Shown here one piece after another: positions 55,676 through 64,000 of a stretch of 64,000 nt of DNA. The stretch is from JAZDLX01 sp964538455 (lineage in GTDB: Bacteria; Electryoneota; Electryoneia; Electryoneales; Electryoneaceae), in assembly GCA_964538455.1 (NCBI GenBank), contig CAZIDZ010000001.1, positions 62,001-126,000 on the forward strand. The letters run 5' to 3'. Made by a program: the position numbers and the translations under genes. The notes below the pieces were generated by a model. The model made no database searches. It was not told the origin of the DNA and saw only the letters and a list, made by a program, of their open reading frames with translations. The first letter of the stretch is position 1; the number at the start of each line of letters is the position of its first letter.

Positions 55676-57702
55676 TCGACTCGTCCGAAAAAAGGGGAAG
55701 TGAGTACCCCCTGTTGGTGGACGTTCCACCTCCGGTGCTCTCGGCTTTCTGGTCCACCGCCGGTTCGGTTTTGTTGATGCTGTTGGTGTTTTCCGCACTG
55801 TTTCTTCCTCCGGCGGCCTCGTGGCTGATCGCTCTGGCAATGGTGATTTCCGTTCTCGCCGCGAGGCTCTCCCGGCGCGTCCCCGTTCCACGCCGGCATC
55901 CTGCGACCTTCTGGGCGCTGCTCGCTCTGCTGCTCCCCCTGCCGTTTGCCCTGAGCGCGGGCTGGGAAATATCCGTTTTCCCCGCCCTGTTGATGATACT
56001 TGCCGTTGCGTGGAGTGCTGTCTGGCTGATTCGAACGGATTTTGCGGTTCGTCTTTCAGGCTGGGGGCTGCTGACCCTGGGTGCCGTCGCCTCGCTGCTC
56101 TCCTGGCGCGGTTTCGGGGAAGCCGGAGTGCTTTTTCCCTTCCCGGAAACGGCTCTCGCGCTGGTTCTTCTCGTTGTCGGATATTTCCCGTGGTTATTGA
56201 CATTTCGCGGGAGTCACAAGGCATCGGCCTACGCTCTCTTCGCGATTTTGCTCGCTGGCGTTTTCGCTCCCGCCAACCTTGTCTCCCTGTCCGCACTGCC
56301 TAACAGAACACCTGTCATTGCCTGGCACGATGCGCTAGTTTTCGTCCCGCTGGTACTCGCCGCGTTCCTGCTCTTCCGCTCCGTCCTGAAAGAACGTCGC
56401 CGATGGCGAGCAGGAACATTTACCCGGGGAATGTTGCTCTCGATGCTCCCTCTGGCGCCTTTGCTGCCATTTATCATTGCGTTTCAGAGGGGCGGATTGG
56501 CGGGGACTGATGTTACGGTGTGTGGTGCTTTGCTTGGCCTTTCGCTGGCCGCCCGGGAACGGCTGATCCACGAGGACGCCACCAGGCACCCCCGTTCGAC
56601 ACCCGGTCCCTGGTGGGCGCCGCTGTCAGAGGCGTTGATTGCGGCCCGGTCGCTGGCAGCCTTTCTCTTTCGGCGGGACACTGCAATAGCGGACGAGACA
56701 ACCCCCGGAACACGCCGGATTTTGGATCCGAAGAGCCCGAAAATTGTCAATCCGTATAGGGATGGCGACCCCTTGTGGGTGCCCGCAGTCATGCACCTTC
56801 ATTCCAACCGTTGGGAGGGTGCGTTCTCCCCGCTCGAGGTGATTTCGCATTACACCCGCATCGGGGCGGGTTCGATCATTTTGACAGATCACAATCGGAT
56901 CACACGGGTCCCGCACCCCAACGCCGGGCCCGTTTCCTACGAGCACGGGTGGGGGCCTCACAACCATCACGTCCTCGTGCTCGGCGCCAAACGGACAATC
57001 CCCGACTCCCACCCCTTCGGCGGCACGCTGTCAGGACGCCGCCTGACCCTTTCCCAGCTGCGCGCGACATCGGAGTTTCTGGTCCTTGCGCACCCGCGCA
57101 GCGGTAAAGCCTGGGGACGTGAGGATCTGGTGACTTTGGAGTACGACGCCGTCGAGCTGTTCAACAAATCCGCGGACGACACGGTTCCCTGGGACGAAGC
57201 ACTGACCTCCGGGCAGCTCGTCTGGGGCACGGCGGGTGACGACTGCCATGATCTTCGCAGCCGCCACCAGACGGGAAAACGCTTTCTCTTGCTGGATTTG
57301 CGCGGAATTCCGGGTATCGACGAGGACATTCCGCCGTCCCCATCGATGGTGCTCGACGCCTTGCGTGAAGGGCGTTTTGTGGCGATCTGCCTTGCCGAAC
57401 CTCCGCTCCGTCGCCGTGTAACCCGGCACCTCCCCGAACCGGACGCGCCGAGAATCACCTCCTTCACCCGGCGGAGGGACGAACTTGAGGTCTCGTTTGC
57501 GCAACCTGTCGAGGAAGCACGGGTAATCGTCGACGGCAGCAAGGTTCTCCACCAGACCGAAAACACAGCGAGCGTCCGTCTCGCCGTCCCGGAGGACCAC
57601 GCCTACGCCCGGCTTGAGGTGCGTCACAAAGACTACATCCTAGCGCTGAATCCCCTCGCACGAGTTGATCCTGGAGCTGATTTACCGTGGCCTGTCGAAT
57701 AA
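55672..57702 (+). CDS. Polytopic membrane protein with C-terminal PHP phosphoesterase domain
   Basis: A 676-residue protein of unknown function. About ten hydrophobic segments cover residues 20-330. After a short linker a PHP domain starts near residue 370, with MHLHSNRWEG, IILTDHNRI, LVLAHPRSG and GTAGDDCHDL, which carry the His/Asp metal ligands. A beta-rich tail (about 580-676) resembles the C-terminal 'RVIVDGSKV' strands of PHP-type hydrolases. The fusion suggests a membrane-held metal-dependent phosphoesterase acting on a lipid-linked phosphate or glycan. It is coupled to the GT9 gene. Confidence 0.78.
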   Translation: MIDSSEKRGSEYPLLVDVPPPVLSAFWSTAGSVLLMLLVFSALFLPPAASWLIALAMVISVLAARLSRRVPVPRRHPATFWALLALLLPLPFALSAGWEISVFPALLMILAVAWSAVWLIRTDFAVRLSGWGLLTLGAVASLLSWRGFGEAGVLFPFPETALALVLLVVGYFPWLLTFRGSHKASAYALFAILLAGVFAPANLVSLSALPNRTPVIAWHDALVFVPLVLAAFLLFRSVLKERRRWRAGTFTRGMLLSMLPLAPLLPFIIAFQRGGLAGTDVTVCGALLGLSLAARERLIHEDATRHPRSTPGPWWAPLSEALIAARSLAAFLFRRDTAIADETTPGTRRILDPKSPKIVNPYRDGDPLWVPAVMHLHSNRWEGAFSPLEVISHYTRIGAGSIILTDHNRITRVPHPNAGPVSYEHGWGPHNHHVLVLGAKRTIPDSHPFGGTLSGRRLTLSQLRATSEFLVLAHPRSGKAWGREDLVTLEYDAVELFNKSADDTVPWDEALTSGQLVWGTAGDDCHDLRSRHQTGKRFLLLDLRGIPGIDEDIPPSPSMVLDALREGRFVAICLAEPPLRRRVTRHLPEPDAPRITSFTRRRDELEVSFAQPVEEARVIVDGSKVLHQTENTASVRLAVPEDHAYARLEVRHKDYILALNPLARVDPGADLPWPVE

Positions 57703-57791
57703 TGCCGCTTGAAACCGTTCGCTCTGTCCTCGTCGGCGCCGCGAGGCCCGCTCTACCCTTCCCGCGCCCGAGACATCTACCTTAACAGGTT

Positions 57792-58538
57792 ATGGATACA
57801 TCTCCGGAACACTGTGTTTTAATCGTCGCCGACGCCCACCTCCCGCTCGACAATCGGGCGGGAGGAGACGAAGCCCGTGCGGCCTTTCAGGGCCTGTTGC
57901 GCCAGTACCGCGGTCGCGCGCAGCTGCTTGTGCTGCTCGGCGACGTCTTCGACTTCTGGTACGAGTGGCGGCATGTGGTCCCAAAACGGGCGTTCGGCAT
58001 CCTCGCAGATCTGCGTGATCTCGTCGAAAGCGGCGTGGAGACACACTATTTCGCCGGGAATCATGACTTTCGACTGGCAGGATTTCTCCGCAACGAGATC
58101 GGGTTGACACTGCACATGGACGAATGGAAGGTGGAGCTGGATGGCCGCCGCTACTGGTTTCATCACGGGGACGGTCTCGCCGCCAGCGACGTGAACTACA
58201 GGAGAATGCGCCGCGTCTTCCGCAGCCGTTGGGCCCAAGTTCTTTTCGGGAGCCTTGTCCACCCGGATCTTGCAATGGGTCTCGGGCGTGTCACATCTGA
58301 TGAAGGGCGTCGGAAAACCCGGCGGCGGGAATCGCTTTGGCCCCCAGTGGAGGAGTACCATGCGGCGGCACAACGGGTCCTGAAGTCAGGCTACGATGTT
58401 GTCGTCTTCGGCCACACCCATGTTGCAGAAACACTCGAACTTGATGGAGGGATCTATCACAATCCGGGCGCATTCTACATTGAACAGCGCTATGGCCTGA
58501 TCGAGGGGGGGCTGCCACGCAGCGAGGTATGGGGATGA
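57792..58538 (+). CDS. lpxH: UDP-2,3-diacylglucosamine diphosphatase LpxH
   Basis: A 248-residue calcineurin-like phosphoesterase of lipid A synthesis; it hydrolyses UDP-2,3-diacylglucosamine to lipid X and UMP. Metal motifs in order: VADAHLPL, LLGDVFDFWYEW, FAGNHDFRL, HHGDGL and FGHTHVAE. The F-D-x-W-Y-E-W region is typical of LpxH. It implies lipid A and an outer membrane. The ATG is at 57792; 89 bases upstream carry no clear promoter. It overlaps the PBP gene. Confidence 0.9.
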   Translation: MDTSPEHCVLIVADAHLPLDNRAGGDEARAAFQGLLRQYRGRAQLLVLLGDVFDFWYEWRHVVPKRAFGILADLRDLVESGVETHYFAGNHDFRLAGFLRNEIGLTLHMDEWKVELDGRRYWFHHGDGLAASDVNYRRMRRVFRSRWAQVLFGSLVHPDLAMGLGRVTSDEGRRKTRRRESLWPPVEEYHAAAQRVLKSGYDVVVFGHTHVAETLELDGGIYHNPGAFYIEQRYGLIEGGLPRSEVWG

Positions 58539-60832
58539 ACCGTTCGATGCACCGCAACCGCCTCATGGGGGGCACCATGCCGGCCACCGGCCCGAGAAAG
58601 CCAACGGGCCGTGGTCCATCCGCCGGCGTCTTGATGATGGGCGCGCTGGCGGTTGCTCTCGCGGTGGGAGCGCTCGGCCTGGCGGTGATGCAGGCGCTCT
58701 CCACTGACCTGCCAAACCTCGAACAGCTCGAAACCTACAAACCGCGCCTGATTACAAAGGTGCTCGGGGACGATGGTTCCGTCATCAAGGAGTTCTACAC
58801 CGAGCGTCGGGTGCAAGTCCCCCTGAACGAAATCTCACCATACCTGGTGGAGGCGGTGCTCGCCACCGAGGACCGGCGGTTTTACAGCCACTGGGGCATC
58901 GATCTGCTCGGCATAGGACGCGCGGTGGTGGTGAACCTCGCCACGTTCAGCCGCACCGAGGGCGCCTCGACCCTTACGCAGCAACTCGCCCGCAACCTTT
59001 ACCTCCACCTGCGAAAAACCTGGAGTCGCAAGATCCGCGAAGCAATTACAGCGATCCAGATCGAGCGCACCTATGCCAAAGATGAAATTCTACAGATGTA
59101 TTTCACGCAGATGTACTTTGGCCACGGTGCCTACGGCATCCAATCCGCGGCCAAGTTCTATTTCGGTGTGAACGCCTCCGAGCTGACCCTCCCCGAATCG
59201 GCATTGCTCGTCGGGCTGCTCAAGGCGCCCAACTACTACACCCCGTATCGAAACCCGAATGAAGCGCTGCGCCGCCGCAACACCGTGCTGCACAACATGA
59301 TGAACTCCGGGTACATCTCGCGGGCGGAATTCCAGTGGGCGAGCCGGAGTCCGATTGAACTCGCCGAATCGAACGATGATGATCTCGGTGCCGGCCCCTA
59401 CTACACGGAATGGGTGCGACGCAAACTGGAGGACATGCAAGACCAGTACGGCTTCGATTACTACCGGGATGGACTGACGGTGGAAACAACTCTTGACCCC
59501 ATTGTCCAGGAGGCCGCCGAGGTTGCCGCCGACAGCCAGATGACGATGTTTCAGCGGCGGTTCAACGCCCGGTTCCGTCGCAGCGGTTTGTATGACTGGC
59601 TGGTCGAGGCATATCGCGACTCGCTCACCGAACAGGGCTTGCTGTTGGCGCAAAGCGACTCCACCGCCGAACGCACTCCGGAGGAGATAGCGCTTGAGAG
59701 TGCGATGGAGGACTCCGTGCGGGGAATCGCGCACGCGATCATGAGCGACTCGGCGGCAGTGGACAGCATCCTGCGAAAGTACTTCACGGTGCAGATGGCG
59801 TTCGTAGCAATGGATCCCAGTACCGGGGACGTGTGGGCGATGATCGGCGGGCGTGATTTCCGGAAGTCAAAATGGAACCGTGCCGTCCAGATGGAGCGTC
59901 AACCGGGGTCCGTCTTCAAGCCCTTCGTTTATACCACTGCGATCGATAACGGTATTTATGCCAATTACAAGATTCTCAACATGGTGCAGCCGCTGCTGCT
60001 CGACAACGGCACCTGGTGGCGGCCGGAGAACTACAACGTGGGCAATCGCGGCGAATATGTGACCCTCCGCTATGCGCTGAAAAAATCGCTGAACAATGTC
60101 ACCGTCCGCATGGTCGCAGGCGAAGACCGCATTGTCCCCGTGCGGGAGATCATTCGCTATGCTCACCGCATGGGCATTACCAGCAGGTTGCGCGCTGTGC
60201 CCGCCATGGCGCTCGGCTCGAACGACGTCATTCCCCTCGACGTTGTGCAGGCTTTCGGGGTGCTCGACAACGGCGGCGTGCGCTGCACTCCGCGATCGAT
60301 CACACGGATCGAAGACCGCAACGGCCAGGAAATCGCCACGTTCGGCGTGGAGCGCGAGGTCGTACTCTCCGAGGAATCGGCCGCGATCATGGTTGACCTG
60401 ATGAAGGGCGTGATGGATGACGGCACCGGCGGTTCCGCACGCTGGCGCTGGGGCTTCCGCTATCCGGCGGCGGGCAAGACGGGAACGACCAACAACTTCA
60501 ACAACGCCTGGTTTGTCGGCTTCACTCCGAAAATCGTCGCCGGCGTCTGGGTCGGCTTTGACGATCCAAAGGTCAGCCTCGGTCCCTCCATGTCCGGAGC
60601 GGTCGTCGCGCTCCCCGTTTGGGCCATCTTCATGAATGACGTGTACCGATTGAAGCGATGGCGGCCGGAGGATTTCGAGCTGCCCGTCGGCGTAGTCAAG
60701 GTACCAATTTGCGAAGACAGCGGAATGAAGGCCGGGCCCTATTGCCCCCACGTCTACGAGGAGCTGTTCCGCCGCGGAGACGAACCTACCGAACCCTGTA
60801 CTATGCACAGCGCTTCGGGAGGGGGACTGTGA
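58535..60832 (+). CDS. Class A penicillin-binding protein (PBP1A-type)
   Basis: A bifunctional peptidoglycan synthase of about 765 residues. One anchor helix (about 30-55) precedes a GT51 glycosyltransferase domain with the catalytic Glu in ATEDRRFYSHWG and the EGASTLTQQLARNLYL motif (trimmed). The transpeptidase has the active Ser in RQPGSVFKPF, SLNN and AGKTGTT (KTG box). The linker has a long insertion (about 340-430) rich in acidic and Arg residues. I chose the ATG at 58535 (ATGA overlap with lpxH, AGGT at 7); another at 58529 is possible. It overlaps the HAD gene. Confidence 0.94.
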   Translation: MNRSMHRNRLMGGTMPATGPRKPTGRGPSAGVLMMGALAVALAVGALGLAVMQALSTDLPNLEQLETYKPRLITKVLGDDGSVIKEFYTERRVQVPLNEISPYLVEAVLATEDRRFYSHWGIDLLGIGRAVVVNLATFSRTEGASTLTQQLARNLYLHLRKTWSRKIREAITAIQIERTYAKDEILQMYFTQMYFGHGAYGIQSAAKFYFGVNASELTLPESALLVGLLKAPNYYTPYRNPNEALRRRNTVLHNMMNSGYISRAEFQWASRSPIELAESNDDDLGAGPYYTEWVRRKLEDMQDQYGFDYYRDGLTVETTLDPIVQEAAEVAADSQMTMFQRRFNARFRRSGLYDWLVEAYRDSLTEQGLLLAQSDSTAERTPEEIALESAMEDSVRGIAHAIMSDSAAVDSILRKYFTVQMAFVAMDPSTGDVWAMIGGRDFRKSKWNRAVQMERQPGSVFKPFVYTTAIDNGIYANYKILNMVQPLLLDNGTWWRPENYNVGNRGEYVTLRYALKKSLNNVTVRMVAGEDRIVPVREIIRYAHRMGITSRLRAVPAMALGSNDVIPLDVVQAFGVLDNGGVRCTPRSITRIEDRNGQEIATFGVEREVVLSEESAAIMVDLMKGVMDDGTGGSARWRWGFRYPAAGKTGTTNNFNNAWFVGFTPKIVAGVWVGFDDPKVSLGPSMSGAVVALPVWAIFMNDVYRLKRWRPEDFELPVGVVKVPICEDSGMKAGPYCPHVYEELFRRGDEPTEPCTMHSASGGGL

Positions 60833-61518
60833 GCGCACTCCGCGGAATCGTCTTCGATCTCGACAATACGCTTTTTGACTTTATCGCGATGAAGGAACGT
60901 GCCGTGGAGGCGGCAGCCTGGGCGATGATCGACGCAGGACTCCCGCTAGACGTCGAGGAGCTGCAACGTCGCATTTTCAGCGTATATGAAATCGAGGGCA
61001 TCGAATTCCAGAACGTGTTTGATGCAATGCTGACTGATGTGCTCGGGCACGTCGACGCCAAGATTCTGGCGGCTGGAATTGTCGCCTACCGGCGAGTGCG
61101 GGAGTCGCTGCTCGTTCCTTATCCGCACACCCGTTCTACGCTTGTCGCTTTGATCAAACGCGGACTGAAGCTCGCCGTTGTCTCCGATGCACCGAGCGTA
61201 CAGGCGTGGCTGCGGCTCTGCTACCTGCAGCTCCACGACCTGTTCGACGCGGTTGTCACCTTTGATGACACCGGCGTGGCAAAACCAAGCCCGGAGCCCT
61301 TTCTCCTCGCCCTGGAGAAGCTTTCCATCCGCCCCGGCGAAGCTCTGATGATCGGCGACTGGATCGACCGCGACCTGCTCGGCGCCAAACAGCTCGGGAT
61401 GCGCACGGTCCACGCACGCTACGGAGCCGAACTCCCCGCAGGAAAAACGGTTCCGCACGCGGACGCGGTGATAGACGACATCCGCGACCTGGTCACGCTC
61501 TCCGATCGCTGGAGCTGA
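60829..61518 (+). CDS. HAD-superfamily hydrolase
   Basis: A 229-residue cytoplasmic HAD phosphatase (subfamily IA). Motif I is FDLDNTLFD (DxDxT), motif II VVSDAPS, motif III the Lys in VAKPSPEPF, and motif IV IGDWIDRDLLGAKQLG. A helical cap lies at about 18-90. Substrate cannot be inferred. The GTG start at 60829 overlaps the PBP stop (GTGA), so it is in the lpxH operon. Confidence 0.88.
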   Translation: MSALRGIVFDLDNTLFDFIAMKERAVEAAAWAMIDAGLPLDVEELQRRIFSVYEIEGIEFQNVFDAMLTDVLGHVDAKILAAGIVAYRRVRESLLVPYPHTRSTLVALIKRGLKLAVVSDAPSVQAWLRLCYLQLHDLFDAVVTFDDTGVAKPSPEPFLLALEKLSIRPGEALMIGDWIDRDLLGAKQLGMRTVHARYGAELPAGKTVPHADAVIDDIRDLVTLSDRWS

Positions 61519-61537
61519 TCCTCAATACGGAGGTTGC

Positions 61538-61945
61538 ATGCCCGACACCCGTTCGACAAACATGCCACGAGGCGTCGGCGTGGACCTCGTGCGCATCGAG
61601 CGTATCGCTGGACACATCCGGGACGAGCGCTTTCTGAAACGGTTGTTTACCGCGCGCGAACTCGAAGACGTTGGACGCGGCCCCCAGCGGGCGGCCCGCC
61701 TCGCAGCGCGTTGGGCGGCGAAAGAAGCTTTTGCGAAAGCCCTCGGGTGCGGCTTCGGCGAATCGCTCACCTGGGGCGATGTTGAGGTTGTCCGGCAGGA
61801 AAACGGCTCTCCGATCCTCCGCCTCTCGCAGCGCGCCCTCCAGCAACATGGAAACCTGGAGGCTCTGGTTTCTCTTTCGCACGACGGCGAATACGCCATC
61901 GCGGTCGTATGGCTCGGTCGGGCATCCGGGGGAACACCCGAATGA
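61538..61945 (+). CDS. acpS: Holo-[acyl-carrier-protein] synthase
   Basis: A 135-residue phosphopantetheinyl transferase that activates ACP for fatty acid and lipid A synthesis. It shows GVDLVRIERI (metal Asp), RLAARWAAKEAFAKALG with the conserved W-A-x-K-E-A, and VSLSHDGEYAIAVV. The second Met (MPRGVG, about 9) could also start. It is 19 bases after the HAD gene, and its stop overlaps the next ATG. Confidence 0.93.
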   Translation: MPDTRSTNMPRGVGVDLVRIERIAGHIRDERFLKRLFTARELEDVGRGPQRAARLAARWAAKEAFAKALGCGFGESLTWGDVEVVRQENGSPILRLSQRALQQHGNLEALVSLSHDGEYAIAVVWLGRASGGTPE

Positions 61946-63444
61946 GAGGGAACTATCGTGATAAGGAGCTGTTTCGAATCTTCGCGCTGGCTTTCCTCGT
62001 CCTCTGCACCTCCTCGGCGATCGCCCAAGGTCCATTCCGCGAAGACGACTGGATCGCCTGGGGTGACGCTCGTTCGATCAACGATCTGTCTGTCGGCCAG
62101 GATGTGATCTACGTGGCGACCGGCGCCGGAATCCATCGCTACGATCGGTACGGCCAAGCCTGGCTGACCCCCTGGTTTAGCGTCCCGCTGGCGGCCAACC
62201 GCATGCTTTTGCTTCAGGATGTAGTGCTGGTCCGAGAGGATCCATTAAGCCATGAAGTCTACGCGCGCCTTCGCGACAACAGGTGGGTGCGCCGGGGTGT
62301 CACTGCGGACTACTGGGAGATTGTCGATCCCCCGGGCGAGAGCCTGCGCCTGCGGCTTTCCCGGGGTGGCGGCTCCGCTGCGACGCCGAACCAGGGTTTG
62401 ATCGCGCCGCTGCCATTCCAGGTCAACCAGGATGGGAGTCTGTCCAATGTCTACGTCTCTTGGAAATTTTCGCGTGGCATTGAAGACGAATTGGGTCCCA
62501 TCGTGTACGCCTGGAAGGGTTTCGGGTTCGGCACACGGGACCGGTATTCCCTGCGGGTAGACCTGTTTCCCGCAGGACCGGGACCTTCGCCTGGCATGGA
62601 TGTCACGGCGGATGACATCTGGTGTGCCGGCAGGCTCGACCGGCACGGCGGCTGGGTTTGGCACCGCGACCGTTCCTCGGAATCTTGGGAATTCTTCGAT
62701 CCAGATTACGTCTTCGGCCTTGAACCAGCCAACGTACAGGCGTTGAAAATAGGGCCCGACAACACCGTCTGGCTGGCCACAAGCGCCGGCGTGATGTTCT
62801 ATCAGGACAGCTCATGGCAACGGCTGCGGAAAGTGGACGGGCTGCCCACCGAGCGCGTTCTTGACGTCGCTCCGTTCTCGGGAGGGGCGTGGATCGCGAC
62901 GAGTTTCGGTCTCGCCAAGATTGATGGAACCCCCCCTGTGGTCTTTCGCCCCGATCCGGAGACTTCGCCGCTACCCGCAAGCAATCCTTTTACAGCGGTA
63001 GTCTTGGACAGCACGACCCTGTATGCGGCGGGAAACAACATACTTCTCCGCAAGGTAGGCGAAGGGCTGTTTGATGAACTGGACGCTCCGCCGGTCGGAA
63101 CCCTTTCTGCGCTGTTCGCCCGGGATCAACGCCTTGCGGTGGGAGGAACAAACGGTTTCGCCTGGCTGGACGGAGAAATGAAGTGGTCCCAGCTCTCGTC
63201 CAACCTATGGCACGGCGGAGCGGTATTTGCCATTGACTACAACGGGGGTTTCTGGTGGCTCGGCACCGACCGCGGGCTTGTCAAGATCGACCCCAAGACC
63301 AAGGGGGCTCTTTTGTTCGGGCCACGCGAAGGGCTACCGGGGTCGGCCGTGTACAGCGTCCACGGTGAGGGTGACTGGTTATGGCTGGGGACCGACCTCG
63401 CCCTTGTGCGCTTCCGCTGGAATTCACCCATGAGGTCGGAATGA
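61942..63444 (+). CDS. Exported beta-propeller protein (two-component-regulator-propeller-like)
   Basis: A 500-residue protein that lacks a kinase or DNA-binding domain. A signal peptide (FRIFALAFLVLCTSSAIAQ, about 10-28) is followed by 'regulator propeller'-like blades such as VIYVATGAGIHRYDRYG, NTVWLATSAGVMFYQDSSWQRL (trimmed), GAWIATSFGLAKID and FWWLGTDRGLVKIDP, each of W-x-x-T-x-x-G-x form. It ends at a final blade. Its role in the periplasm is unknown. It is coupled to acpS and to the next gene by ATGA overlaps. Confidence 0.78.
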   Translation: MRGNYRDKELFRIFALAFLVLCTSSAIAQGPFREDDWIAWGDARSINDLSVGQDVIYVATGAGIHRYDRYGQAWLTPWFSVPLAANRMLLLQDVVLVREDPLSHEVYARLRDNRWVRRGVTADYWEIVDPPGESLRLRLSRGGGSAATPNQGLIAPLPFQVNQDGSLSNVYVSWKFSRGIEDELGPIVYAWKGFGFGTRDRYSLRVDLFPAGPGPSPGMDVTADDIWCAGRLDRHGGWVWHRDRSSESWEFFDPDYVFGLEPANVQALKIGPDNTVWLATSAGVMFYQDSSWQRLRKVDGLPTERVLDVAPFSGGAWIATSFGLAKIDGTPPVVFRPDPETSPLPASNPFTAVVLDSTTLYAAGNNILLRKVGEGLFDELDAPPVGTLSALFARDQRLAVGGTNGFAWLDGEMKWSQLSSNLWHGGAVFAIDYNGGFWWLGTDRGLVKIDPKTKGALLFGPREGLPGSAVYSVHGEGDWLWLGTDLALVRFRWNSPMRSE

Positions 63445-64000
63445 GGTGCTTGGCAAACAGAAGCCAATCGAGGCGGCCACCCTCAAAGATGATCTTTCAG
63501 ATGCTTTGCGTATTCCTTTACCTGTATATTCCGATAAGCGCATCGTTTGCCCTCGAAGTGCCACCCCCTGCGGAACCGCCTGACTCCCTGCTTGAGGCTT
63601 TCACACGCCTGCTCTCCCTGGAACGGTACGACTCGGCGGCAACCCTGGAGAGGTCATTCACGCCCGGTCCGGAACACCAGCCCTGGACGGACCTGCTCCG
63701 TGCGACGCGACTTTTGACGCAAGAAGCGGATTTCGGCGACACGCTGGATTCAGGCCTCTTTTTCAGTTCGCTTGACGCCGCGCGGTCCCGTTTCTCCGAA
63801 GCCCTCGACGCCCACCCGGACACGCTGCCCGAGGTTCGGGCTTCCTGGCTGGAGGCAATGGGAACAGTCGAGGGGTTGGCCGCCCAGCGTTACCAGGAGG
63901 TCGAGGATCGCCCGCTCGCCGCGATCCGCCCGGCAAAAGAGAGCGCCAGGTATTTCCGTCAGGCATGCACACTTGACTCCACACGGCTCTCCGCCCAGGC
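63441..64000 (+). CDS. Exported helical-repeat protein, partial
   Basis: This gene runs off the right edge. From the ATG at 63441 (overlap with the previous stop) 186 codons remain open. After a basic N-terminus, a hydrophobic segment (about 17-38, ending SASFAL) is a likely signal peptide. The rest is helical with pairs like ALDAHPDTLPEVRASWLEAM (trimmed) and ESARYFRQACTLDSTRLSAQ, typical of TPR-like repeats. Function unknown; by context it may work with the propeller protein upstream. Confidence 0.7.
   Translation, partial: MRCLANRSQSRRPPSKMIFQMLCVFLYLYIPISASFALEVPPPAEPPDSLLEAFTRLLSLERYDSAATLERSFTPGPEHQPWTDLLRATRLLTQEADFGDTLDSGLFFSSLDAARSRFSEALDAHPDTLPEVRASWLEAMGTVEGLAAQRYQEVEDRPLAAIRPAKESARYFRQACTLDSTRLSAQ

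Overview
The window is a dense, high-GC, chromosomal stretch from a diderm (Gram-negative) bacterium with aerobic respiration. The diderm reading rests on lpxH, an MsbA-like exporter, a GT9 heptosyltransferase-type gene and an undecaprenyl-phosphate sugar transferase. Several signs point to the FCB superphylum or a candidate phylum near it (Eisenbacteria, Latescibacteria, Zixibacteria or KSB1-like): an Alternative Complex III cluster fused in order to an A2-type caa3 oxidase cluster, a DUF4837 lipoprotein, a large DUF2723/TMEM260-like membrane protein, and proteins with propeller or TPR repeats. This placement is inference; there is no rRNA in the window and GC was not computed exactly.

Region 1 (1-12.9 kb, minus strand) is one respiratory supercluster, transcribed right to left: actA-actB-actC-actD-actE-actF, a small one-helix membrane protein, a SCO copper chaperone, coxB-coxA-coxC-coxD (coxD runs off the left edge). 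Most genes overlap by 4-14 bases. Together they would oxidise menaquinol and reduce oxygen without a bc1 complex. Region 2 (13-21 kb) holds a secreted S9 peptidase, a small coiled-coil protein, accA, two GT2 glycosyltransferases, an RmlD-like reductase and purE. Region 3 (20.7-25.8 kb) holds a DUF4837 lipoprotein, a GT2 enzyme and a DUF2723 polytopic protein with C-terminal TPR-like repeats.

Region 4 (26-33.8 kb) is stress- and nucleic-acid-related: a DUF2188 protein with a long histone-H1-like Lys/Ala/Pro tail, clpB with a sigma-54-like promoter, and divergently archease, rtcB and an unusual DprA-like (SLOG) plus DUF2971-like fusion. Region 5 (33.1-47.3 kb) has a nucleoside phosphorylase, an AddA/AddB-type helicase-nuclease pair, a bacterial eIF2B-like protein, a glycosyltransferase, hflX, a BatA/VWA membrane protein and an M24 peptidase.

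Region 6 (47.5-64 kb, all plus strand) starts with a sigma-54 activator whose receiver domain is degenerate. It continues with an envelope-polysaccharide block (polyprenyl glycosylphosphotransferase, MsbA-like ABC exporter, two GT4, one GT9, a membrane PHP-domain protein). It ends in a tightly coupled operon: lpxH, a class A penicillin-binding protein, a HAD hydrolase, acpS, a propeller protein and a truncated TPR-like protein. No tRNA, rRNA, CRISPR array, IS element or phage was found. Interspersed palindromes (8.9, 13.0 and 16.3 kb) are the only repeat-type mobile-looking DNA.

The less ordinary items are the rtcB-linked SLOG/DUF2971 fusion, the eIF2B-like protein lacking the isomerase cysteine, the D-to-E receiver of the NtrC-type regulator, the H1-like DUF2188 protein, and the sigma-54-like element at clpB.
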